Source: a virus
Direction: 5' to 3' (one strand)
IMG/VR virus record: IMGVR_UViG_3300021085_000067
Location: 1-44,052 of that record
DNA length: 44,052 nt
Position 1 is the stretch's first letter. Every line of letters begins with the position of its first letter. Shown here one piece after another: positions 8,100 through 14,593 of this stretch. The position numbers were made by a program, and so were the translations under genes. The notes below the pieces were generated by a model. It was not told the origin of the DNA. It made no database searches and saw only the letters and a list, made by a program, of their open reading frames with translations.

Positions 8100-9005
8100 A
8101 TGGCTAGAGCCCCTAAACAATTTTATTTAACAAACAAAGACTTATTGAAAGAAATACACAAATCTAAAATGTCCTATTGTTGGGTCAAAGATGAAGAAAG
8201 CGAAGGCTTATTTGATGCAATTGTAGAGAGTTTAGATGATATTGATGACGAAATCATTGATCTTGCTAGACAAACACGTGCAACTAGGATGCAACGCTTT
8301 GCTCATGAGGCAGAAGTTAAACGGTGGGAAAAGGGATTAACAGGCAAAAAGACAAAGCCTAAAGCTGCAGATTTTGCAGTAGATGTAGATACAATTCCAA
8401 AAACAGATGTGGTTATTCGTGTAATGACTTTTGATCATGTTCCTAAAGAGAACAGAAAAAATAAACCAAAAACAGAAGCAGATTATCATGCTAAGTGTAA
8501 TTTTCCTCCTTTTAAACATTATAATCTTAAAGAAGATAATTCCTGGGAAGAGGTTGCACGAAGTCATTGGGAAGGTAGTTTAGGTAATGGAGCATTTAGT
8601 GTTACACATGGTACTACCAATAATCGTTTAGCAAGTATGTATATGAAATTGTGTGAACGATATAGTATGCGTGGTAACTGGCGTGGCTATACATATGTAG
8701 ATGAGATGCGTGGACAGGCGTTATTGCAGTTGACACAAATAGGTTTACAATTTAATGAAGCAAAGAGTGCTAATCCGTTTGCATACTATACTGCTGCAAT
8801 CAATAATAGTTTTACAAGAGTACTTAATTTAGAAAAACGTAGCCAGGAAATTAGAGATGACTTATTAGAAGAAGAAGGTCTAAATCCAAGTAGCACAAGA
8901 TTGTTTAATGCAGAATGGGAAAGTGCTCAAGAAATAATCAACAAAAAAACAAAAGAATCGAAAGAATCTGAATCCACAACATCAAAGCAAGAAGCAGGAG
9001 AATAA
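8100..9005 (+). CDS. 55: Late transcription sigma factor gp55
   Basis: A 301-residue protein. The diagnostic region is about residues 180-245: ASMYMKLCERYSMRGNWRGYTYVDEMRGQALLQL, then NPFAYYTAAINNSFTRVLNLEK, which is the sigma region 2-like part of T4-family gp55 that recognises TATAAATA late promoters. The C-terminus (after about 270) is charged and low-complexity; T4 gp55 has a short C-terminal segment that binds the polymerase flap. It is longer than T4 gp55 (185) because of an N-terminal extension and a lysine-rich insert near 105-150. It is first in a plus-strand operon with gp47 and gp46, a common marine T4-like arrangement, and it has its own sigma70 promoter. Confidence 0.9.
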   Translation: MARAPKQFYLTNKDLLKEIHKSKMSYCWVKDEESEGLFDAIVESLDDIDDEIIDLARQTRATRMQRFAHEAEVKRWEKGLTGKKTKPKAADFAVDVDTIPKTDVVIRVMTFDHVPKENRKNKPKTEADYHAKCNFPPFKHYNLKEDNSWEEVARSHWEGSLGNGAFSVTHGTTNNRLASMYMKLCERYSMRGNWRGYTYVDEMRGQALLQLTQIGLQFNEAKSANPFAYYTAAINNSFTRVLNLEKRSQEIRDDLLEEEGLNPSSTRLFNAEWESAQEIINKKTKESKESESTTSKQEAGE

Positions 9006-10028
9006 ATGTTTTTTGACAAGGCTGTTATCTTTACCGATATCCACTTCGGTATGAAGAATAACTCACGAACTCACAACATTGATTGTGAAAACTTTATCAT
9101 ATGGATGATTGAACAGGCGCATCAAAGAGGAATTAAAAAATGTTTCTTTTTGGGCGACTGGCATCACAATCGTGCAAGTATTAATGTTAGTACACTCAAT
9201 TATACGCATAGTAATCTCGAAAGGTTAAATGATAACTTTGACGAGGTAATTATGATTACAGGCAATCATGACTTGTATTATCGTGAGAAGAGAGAAATAC
9301 ACAGTGTACCTATGGTAGCAAACTATAATAAAATTAGAATGATTAATGATGGTACATTTATTGAAGATGGTGTGGCATTTGTTCCATGGCTTGTAGATGA
9401 CGAATGGAGAAAGCTAAAAGAGATTGACTGCAAATTTATGTTTGGTCATTTTGAGCTTCCTAGTTTCTATATGAACGCACTTGTGCAGATGCCAGATCAT
9501 GGGCAACTAAGTGCTGAAGATTTAAAGAAGCCTGATAAGGTTTTTAGTGGGCATTTTCATAAAAGACAAGAAAGAGGCAATGTAGTTTATACTGGCAATG
9601 CATTTCCACATAACTTTTCAGATGCATGGGATGATGACCGTGGTATGATGATTTTGGATTGGGATGGAACTATGGAGTACATACAATGGCCTGATGCTCC
9701 AAAATATCGAACAATACCATTGAGCAAATTAATTGATAGCCCTGGTGATTATTTGGCAGATAATACATATTGTCGTGTAAGTTTGGACTGTGGCATTACA
9801 TACGAGGAAGCAAACTTTGTAAAAGAAACATTTGCACAACAATATAATTTGAGAGAGATTTCTCTTATTCCAAGTAAAAAAGAAGAACACACAAATGATT
9901 GGCAACAAGGTGTTGACATTCAAGTAGAAAATGTTGATAGTATAGTACTAAGCCAAATACAATCAATAGAAAGCGAAAATATCAAAAAAGAAGTTTTGGT
10001 AGACATTTATAGAGGACTAAGTCATTAA
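9006..10028 (+). CDS. 47: Recombination endonuclease subunit gp47 (Mre11-like)
   Basis: A 340-residue calcineurin-like phosphoesterase. All metal motifs are visible: DIHFG (Asp11, His13), GDWHHNR (about 50-56), GNHD (86-89), FGHFEL, and GHFHKR. Gp47 pairs with gp46 to resect DNA ends during phage recombination and recombination-dependent replication. Its ATG is one base after the gp55 stop and its stop overlaps the gp46 ATG, so the three genes are coupled. Length equals T4 gp47 (about 339). Confidence 0.93.
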   Translation: MFFDKAVIFTDIHFGMKNNSRTHNIDCENFIIWMIEQAHQRGIKKCFFLGDWHHNRASINVSTLNYTHSNLERLNDNFDEVIMITGNHDLYYREKREIHSVPMVANYNKIRMINDGTFIEDGVAFVPWLVDDEWRKLKEIDCKFMFGHFELPSFYMNALVQMPDHGQLSAEDLKKPDKVFSGHFHKRQERGNVVYTGNAFPHNFSDAWDDDRGMMILDWDGTMEYIQWPDAPKYRTIPLSKLIDSPGDYLADNTYCRVSLDCGITYEEANFVKETFAQQYNLREISLIPSKKEEHTNDWQQGVDIQVENVDSIVLSQIQSIESENIKKEVLVDIYRGLSH

Positions 10029-11803
10029 TGTTAACAATTAAAAACATAACAGTAAAAAACTTTATGAGTGTTGGAAATGTAACACAAGCGGTACACTTTG
10101 ACAATGCAGGACTTACTCTTGTTTTAGGAAATAACCTAGACTTGGGCGGTGATGGTTCACGTAATGGCACTGGTAAAACTACAATTGTAAATGCACTTAG
10201 CTTTGGATTATTTGGTAATGCACTTTATAATATTAAAAAGGACAACCTTGTTAATAAAACTAACAATAAACAAATGTTAGTTACTGTTGATTTTGAAAGA
10301 GATGGTGTACAATATCGTATTGAGCGTGGACGTAAGCCTAATATTTTTAAGTTTTTAGTTAATGAGGTTGATAGTCTTGAAAGCATTACAGATGAGATGC
10401 AAGGCGAAGGACGTATGAGCCAACATGCTATTGAGCGTGTTCTTGGAATGAGTCATACAATGTTTAAGCATGTTTGTGCATTAAATACATATACTGAACC
10501 TTTTCTTAGTATGCGAGCTAACGATCAAAGAGAACTAATTGAACAACTATTGGGTATTACACAGCTTAGTGAAAAGGCTGATGTACTTAAAGATCTTGTT
10601 CGTATAAGTAAAGATAGCATACAAGAAGAAACATACCGTATAAGAGGTATAGAAGAAGCCAACGAAAGAATTGGTAAAAGTATTTCTGATCTAGAACGCA
10701 GACAACGTGTATGGGTACAAAAAAGACAAGAAAGAATTAATGAGTTTGCTAGTGAGCTACGTGCTTTGGAACATATAGACATTGATGCTGAATTACAAGC
10801 ACATGTGGACTTTGCTGCTTTTAACGAAAAAAAGACAAGACTTGATGAAGCTAATCGGTGGATTGCTAGTTTGGATGCAGACAACAACAAACAACAAAAG
10901 CTAATAACTAAACTAGATAAAGAAACAAAATTACTTCAAGAACACAAATGTCATGCATGTGGACAAGATTTACATGATGATAAGCAACAAGACATTCTAA
11001 ATAGTAAAAATGAACAACGAGAAGAAGCAAGCACACATATTTGGGATAATGGATTAAAACAAAAAGAATATAAAGACACTATAGCAGAAATTGGTGACTT
11101 GGGTGTTTCCCCAACAATACAATATAATACTGTGCAAGAAGCATTTGAACATCAGAATAAAATACAACAAATGCAAACTGCACTAACTAATGCGGAACAA
11201 GAAACAGATCCATATACAGAGCAAATTGAAAGTTTGAATGAAACAGGATTGCAAGAATTAGACTGGTCAGAAGTTAATAGAATTACTGAACTAAAAGAGC
11301 ATCAGGACTTTTTATTGAAACTATTAACTAACAAAGATAGCTTTATTCGTAAAAAGATTATTGAACAAAACTTGCAGTTTTTAAACACACGATTAGAATA
11401 TTATATTACACGTTTAGGTTTACCACACGAAGTACAATTCCAAAGTGACCTAACTGTAACTATTACACAACTTGGACAAGACTTAGATTTTGACAACCTA
11501 TCACGTGGTGAGCGCAATAGACTAATACTAGGACTTAGTTGGAGTTTTCGCGATGTATTTGAAAGCATGAATCATCCTATTAACTTAGTTTGTATTGACG
11601 AACTTGTTGATAGTGGTATGGATACAGTTGGTGTGGAAAGTGCATTAAGTGTTCTTAAGAAGCAAGAGCGTGAGCGAGGTAAGAATATTTTACTAATTAG
11701 TCACAGAGATGAATTAGTAGGACGAGTGAATAACATTTTACAAGTAACAAAAGAAAATGGATTTACTACGTTTAATACAGAAGTAGAAATTGTGGATGTC
11801 TAA
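10028..11803 (+). CDS. 46: Recombination endonuclease subunit gp46 (Rad50-like ATPase)
   Basis: A 591-residue SMC/Rad50-type ATPase. The Walker A loop is RNGTGKTT with Lys50. Coiled-coil arms flank a CHAC zinc hook (Cys308 and Cys311). The ABC signature is LSRGERNRL around residues 491-499, Walker B ends with Asp524-Glu525 in VCIDELVD, and the H-loop is in LLISHRDEL. T4 gp46 is about 560 residues. It forms the end-processing nuclease with gp47. The last codons overlap the next small ORF by eight bases. Confidence 0.93.
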   Translation: MLTIKNITVKNFMSVGNVTQAVHFDNAGLTLVLGNNLDLGGDGSRNGTGKTTIVNALSFGLFGNALYNIKKDNLVNKTNNKQMLVTVDFERDGVQYRIERGRKPNIFKFLVNEVDSLESITDEMQGEGRMSQHAIERVLGMSHTMFKHVCALNTYTEPFLSMRANDQRELIEQLLGITQLSEKADVLKDLVRISKDSIQEETYRIRGIEEANERIGKSISDLERRQRVWVQKRQERINEFASELRALEHIDIDAELQAHVDFAAFNEKKTRLDEANRWIASLDADNNKQQKLITKLDKETKLLQEHKCHACGQDLHDDKQQDILNSKNEQREEASTHIWDNGLKQKEYKDTIAEIGDLGVSPTIQYNTVQEAFEHQNKIQQMQTALTNAEQETDPYTEQIESLNETGLQELDWSEVNRITELKEHQDFLLKLLTNKDSFIRKKIIEQNLQFLNTRLEYYITRLGLPHEVQFQSDLTVTITQLGQDLDFDNLSRGERNRLILGLSWSFRDVFESMNHPINLVCIDELVDSGMDTVGVESALSVLKKQERERGKNILLISHRDELVGRVNNILQVTKENGFTTFNTEVEIVDV

Positions 11804-11975
11804 CGAAGAAGATTTATCTAAAAATTGGAGCAAAATTATTGAAAAAGTAATGTATCCAAAAAAACAAATTGCAGATACACAACATGAATTATTTGCATCC
11901 AAATTTAAACATATAGACATTACAAAATTAGGCATTGACATAATGCAGAAAATACAGTATAAACAAGATGAGTAG
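11796..11975 (+). CDS. Small hypothetical protein (59 aa)
   Basis: Starts at ATG 11796 inside the end of gp46 (a TTG six bases earlier is also in frame) and ends overlapping the next ATG by eight bases. The product, beginning MSNEEDLSKNW, is charged, lysine-rich and likely helical, with no motif I recognise. The tight overlaps at both ends and the same strand support translation as part of the gp55-gp47-gp46 operon. Confidence 0.55.
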   Translation: MSNEEDLSKNWSKIIEKVMYPKKQIADTQHELFASKFKHIDITKLGIDIMQKIQYKQDE

Positions 11976-12513
11976 TAAAAGTAAAAATAAAGGAAAAGGT
12001 TTTGAACGTGAAGTATGTAAAATACTTTCAGAAATCTATCAAGACAACTTCGAACGTGTCCCACACAGTGGAGCGTTTGTAGGCGGCATTAATGCCGCTC
12101 GTAAGAGTACACTTACGGAAAATCAAATCAAGGCATTTAAAGGAGATATAATTCCTCCTGATAACTGGAATTATTTTAACTGTGAGTGTAAAAACTATGC
12201 AGACTTTCCTTTCCATCAACTATTACAGGAAAAACCAATACCAATTTTAGAACAATGGCTCGAACAAACACTAGACGCACATGATGAAAACGACTTAGAC
12301 ATATTGTTTATGAAGTTTAATCGCAAAGGCATTTACATAGCATTTCCTTCGATATTGGATAGATTTTTATTCACTTCTCGAAGAGTAAATTATGGATCAA
12401 AAAAATATGGATCATGGACAATTACATTTTGGGATGATTTTAAGGCTAATACAGAAAATACTGAAACACTAGAGACTTTTGCCATTAATGGCGCTAATAT
12501 AGACCCTAGATAA
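11968..12513 (+). CDS. PD-(D/E)xK-type nuclease, Holliday-junction-resolvase-like
   Basis: A 181-residue protein with the order expected of small PD-(D/E)xK nucleases: GKGFEREVCKIL at residues 9-20 (helix with Glu), RVPHSGAFVGG, then KGDIIPP with the first acidic ligand, and NCECKNY with the E-x-K pair near residue 73. Archaeal Hjc-type resolvases and related phage nucleases share this layout (E, D, ExK). It is co-transcribed with gp46/gp47, so a role in recombination intermediates or DNA-end processing is reasonable. Substrate is inferred, not shown. Confidence 0.6.
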   Translation: MSSKSKNKGKGFEREVCKILSEIYQDNFERVPHSGAFVGGINAARKSTLTENQIKAFKGDIIPPDNWNYFNCECKNYADFPFHQLLQEKPIPILEQWLEQTLDAHDENDLDILFMKFNRKGIYIAFPSILDRFLFTSRRVNYGSKKYGSWTITFWDDFKANTENTETLETFAINGANIDPR

Positions 12514-12534
12514 CTAACACAACTCTAATACAAT
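12507..12534 (+). promoter_or_regulatory. Possible weak sigma70 promoter before structured RNA region
   Basis: TAGATA (4/6 of the -35 box) at 12507-12512, 16-base spacer, TACAAT at 12529-12534. The -35 is poor. The region could equally be read through from the operon before it. Confidence 0.3.
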
Positions 12535-12540
12535 TCTAAT

Positions 12541-12839
12541 AAAGGCATCATGGCTTTGATTGGTCGGGATTAGCTCGACTCACCTTGAGGTTACGTTAAC
12601 TCGTGACCAGAAACTGGTGTGCCTTGGTCAATGCGCTGGTTTGACCAACCAAAAACGAGTAAGCTCTCCTGTCCAATTGGAACTTACGGATAGCTATATG
12701 TTGTTTGTTGTAACATATGGTGTTTCTGCGTTATTAAGCATTATGTAATAGAGGTACAGCATAACCGCCTCCCCTGAGCGTTAATTTAGGTTTAATACAA
12801 CAATGTGAGTGAGGCTGACGGTGATGTCAGGTTTTTTTT
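12541..12839 (+). ncRNA. Candidate structured non-coding RNA of about 300 nt
   Basis: No convincing ORF covers this stretch, but paired segments are dense. A three-way junction is closed by ACTCGT/ACGAGT (12599-12604 with 12655-12660) and encloses ACCAG/CTGGT (12606-12618, AAA loop) and a perfect TTGGTCAA/TTGACCAA stem (12624-12648). Further on are the palindrome TCCAATTGGA (12672-12681) and a 9-bp stem CTATATGTT/AACATATGG with one G-U pair (12694-12720). It ends at an intrinsic terminator. It does not look like tmRNA, RNase P RNA, 6S RNA or a tRNA. Independent transcript or operon 3' UTR are both possible. Confidence 0.5.
12815..12839 (+). terminator. Intrinsic terminator
   Basis: Stem CTGAC/GTCAG (12815-12819 with 12826-12830), six-base loop, then G and eight T residues (12832-12839). 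A second stem CTTGGCC/GGCTAAG (12844-12864, one G-U) follows. It would end the gp55-gp46 operon or the structured RNA. Confidence 0.7.
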
Positions 12840-12893
12840 CATGCTTGGCCTTCTTCAGGCTAAGTGTGAATAAAACTTCATGTGATATAGTAT

Positions 12894-12901
12894 CATAAAT
12901 A
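12894..12901 (+). promoter_or_regulatory. Late-promoter-like CATAAATA
   Basis: Seven of eight to TATAAATA, 149 bases before the orphan gene. If used, it makes a leader of about 140 bases carrying the tandem hairpins at 12958-13006. Confidence 0.4.
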
Positions 12902-12957
12902 TTAATATAGAAAAAATTCTTAATGATAATTATAATTTTCGATATTTCCTAAAGTAA

Positions 12958-13006
12958 CAGCGAATAAAGCGATAGCTTTATGAAGCTGAAAATGCCGTAG
13001 GCATTT
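12958..13006 (+). promoter_or_regulatory. Tandem stem-loops in the leader of the orphan gene
   Basis: First element: CAGC/GCTG (12958-12961, 12985-12988) around a GA/GAA internal loop and a perfect ATAAAGC/GCTTTAT stem (12964-12981) with GATA loop. One base later a perfect AAATGCC/GGCATTT stem with GTA loop spans 12990-13006. No T run follows, so these are not simple terminators. They lie 44 bases before the ATG. Confidence 0.5.
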
Positions 13007-13049
13007 AATAGGATATATAATATAATCTTAGATATATGGATACCTGTGA

Positions 13050-13490
13050 ATGAATTTCCAAGAGTTTCAAGATAAATTTCTTGAATGGACTGAAGAAGAA
13101 ATCGAAGCTAAAAAATTGGATGGATTTCCCATTTGTCCTTTTGCTAGAAAAGCTAGATTACAAAACAAAATACAATTTATAGATGCTAGAGATAATCTAG
13201 CTTCAAGTTATGATACGTTTGATAAGGAAACTTATGAAATAGGTATTGCTTGGGTAGATGGTTGTGACATGTCAGAAGTAGAGAAAATTATAGAACTTCA
13301 GGCAACAAAGGATACTGACTTGTTGTATTTTACCAGTACAACAACAAGTGGCCACTTTACTAAGAACTTCACTAATTGTGTTTTTATTCAGTTACGTGGA
13401 GATTTGGAAGAAAAAAGAAAATATTTACACACAACCAAATATTATGACAGTTGGCCATTAGATTATTATAAAATGATCACTTCTGTTTAA
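13050..13490 (+). CDS. Orphan protein with CPFARKA motif
   Basis: A 146-residue protein I do not recognise. The N-terminal helix is acidic; FPICPFARKARL at about residues 26-37 carries a single Cys-Pro-Phe motif, and IGIAWVDGCDMSEVEKIIE at 63-81 and NCVFIQLRGDLEEKR follow. The pattern suggests a compact alpha/beta protein. The ribosome-binding site is weak, and the long structured leader suggests regulation. It converges on, and overlaps by 14 bases, the small minus-strand gene after gp26. No membrane segment or signal peptide. Confidence 0.7.
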   Translation: MNFQEFQDKFLEWTEEEIEAKKLDGFPICPFARKARLQNKIQFIDARDNLASSYDTFDKETYEIGIAWVDGCDMSEVEKIIELQATKDTDLLYFTSTTTSGHFTKNFTNCVFIQLRGDLEEKRKYLHTTKYYDSWPLDYYKMITSV

Positions 13491-13743
13491 TAGCGTTATT
13501 TCTTTCTTCAGCCATATGGTTCATTCTTTCTACCAATAACATAACACTGTCTATTGGCATTGTCATAACATCTTGATATGATACAGCCCCATTGCTGTGC
13601 AATACAATATCAAGATAATCAGATTCTGTCTTCTTAGCGTCTTTATTATATCTTTCGACTATGTCTAATATTTCTTGGGGCTGACGAGAAGCTATCAGCC
13701 CTCGAAAAAATTTGCAATATCCAGATCTACCGTAGTTTGCCAT
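13477..13743 (-). CDS. Small protein downstream of gp26 (possible baseplate hub assembly factor)
   Basis: An 88-residue protein beginning MANYGRSGYCKFFRGLI, helical, with QEILDIVERYNKDAKK and a C-terminal VERMNHMAEERNN helix. Its ATG lies 49 bases inside the end of gp26 in another frame, with no clear ribosome site. In T4 the genes 51 and 26 are neighbours, so a gp51-like assembly role is possible from position, but I see no direct sequence match. It also overlaps the convergent orphan gene by 14 bases. Confidence 0.6.
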   Translation of the reverse strand: MANYGRSGYCKFFRGLIASRQPQEILDIVERYNKDAKKTESDYLDIVLHSNGAVSYQDVMTMPIDSVMLLVERMNHMAEERNNAIKQK

Positions 13744-14531
13744 TCATGCTGACAACTTTGGCACTGTGCGTTAAATTTTGTATCGATAACATTTTCACTT
13801 AATGCTTCAATACATTGTTTGATTTGGTCATAATCTTTCTTTGTAATACTCTGTAACCATTCTAAAATAATTTTAACTTGGTCACTTTCAAACACTTCAT
13901 TATCTGGTGTTTGAACTTTTTGTATACAGTTAGCGATTAATCCCACTGTTAAGTCTGCTATTTCTACAAATGTTTTACCAAACTGAGCTTCTCTCTCTTC
14001 ATCTGATAAATTTGCATCACTGAGACTTTCAATTAATTTTTGTTGTTTAATTGTCTGCACCTGCAATAATGTTCTGTCACGCAAACTATAAGGCTTACAA
14101 AAAACTTTAAAGTTGCTTTCTAGTTTTACATCCTCTGGTGCTTGCTGGTTAGATCCTGTACCAAGCAACATACTTCCATCAATTTGTAGTTGATTCATAT
14201 GTTCACAAGCAGGACATTTTATGTCTAGATCTATTTTATTGCCGTAACTGGCTTGTCGTATGCCTATTAAAATACTAAGTAAATCATTCACAGGTATTTC
14301 ATTTGGATCTTCAATATCTGGCACACAACTTTTAATTAAACTTATTGTGGCTTCACCATTAAACAAAGCATCTGGATTTTTTGTAACTAATTCGTCTCTG
14401 GCAGTCATAGGAAAGATAGCCAGTTCGTTATCAACGCTAAGTTTAGGCTTGGTTGTATAATACTTACCTTCACTAGGTAATGCAATATATAATGCAGGTT
14501 TTCTATAAGCTGCAATTAATGGGTTGTTCAT
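13695..14531 (-). CDS. 26: Baseplate hub protein gp26
   Basis: The start is taken at 14531 (GGAGAA ribosome site upstream; 278 residues). The N-terminal region has the marine T4-like gp26 pattern: ALPSEGKYY, ELAIFPMTARDEL, NPDALFNGEATISLIKSCVP and IPVNDLLSILIGIRQASYG. A CPAC at about residue 100 and a CQSC near the C-terminus suggest a zinc-binding knot. T4 gp26 is a minor hub component needed for hub assembly. A late-type GATAAATA lies 36 bases upstream on the minus strand. Confidence 0.8.
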   Translation of the reverse strand: MNNPLIAAYRKPALYIALPSEGKYYTTKPKLSVDNELAIFPMTARDELVTKNPDALFNGEATISLIKSCVPDIEDPNEIPVNDLLSILIGIRQASYGNKIDLDIKCPACEHMNQLQIDGSMLLGTGSNQQAPEDVKLESNFKVFCKPYSLRDRTLLQVQTIKQQKLIESLSDANLSDEEREAQFGKTFVEIADLTVGLIANCIQKVQTPDNEVFESDQVKIILEWLQSITKKDYDQIKQCIEALSENVIDTKFNAQCQSCQHEWQTTVDLDIANFFEG

Positions 14532-14543
14532 TATATTCTCCGC

Positions 14544-14551
14544 GATAAATA
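14544..14551 (+). promoter_or_regulatory. Late-promoter-like GATAAATA for tape-measure genes
   Basis: Seven of eight to TATAAATA; predicted start about 14557, where a weak 5-bp stem AGTAC/GTATT (14557-14570, one G-U) begins. It points rightward to the gene at 14594. Confidence 0.5.
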
Positions 14552-14566
14552 CGTTAAGTACAATAG

Positions 14567-14574
14567 TATTTATC
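14567..14574 (-). promoter_or_regulatory. Late-promoter-like GATAAATA for gp26
   Basis: Minus-strand GATAAATA, a mirror copy of the site at 14544-14551. The two form the inverted repeat GATAAATAC/GTATTTATC and drive face-to-face transcription, with predicted starts only about 4 bases apart. Confidence 0.5.
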
Positions 14575-14593
14575 TGGATTAAAACTGCACATA

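Noticed and set aside
12560-12748. A 62-codon plus-strand frame inside the non-coding stretch
   Set aside because: It begins at TTG without a ribosome site, has no recognisable content, and lies across strong paired segments that fit a structured RNA better.
12541-12839. Group I intron or tmRNA in the structured region
   Set aside because: I could not find the conserved P7-type core or a tmRNA acceptor/T arm, and there is no split gene on either side.
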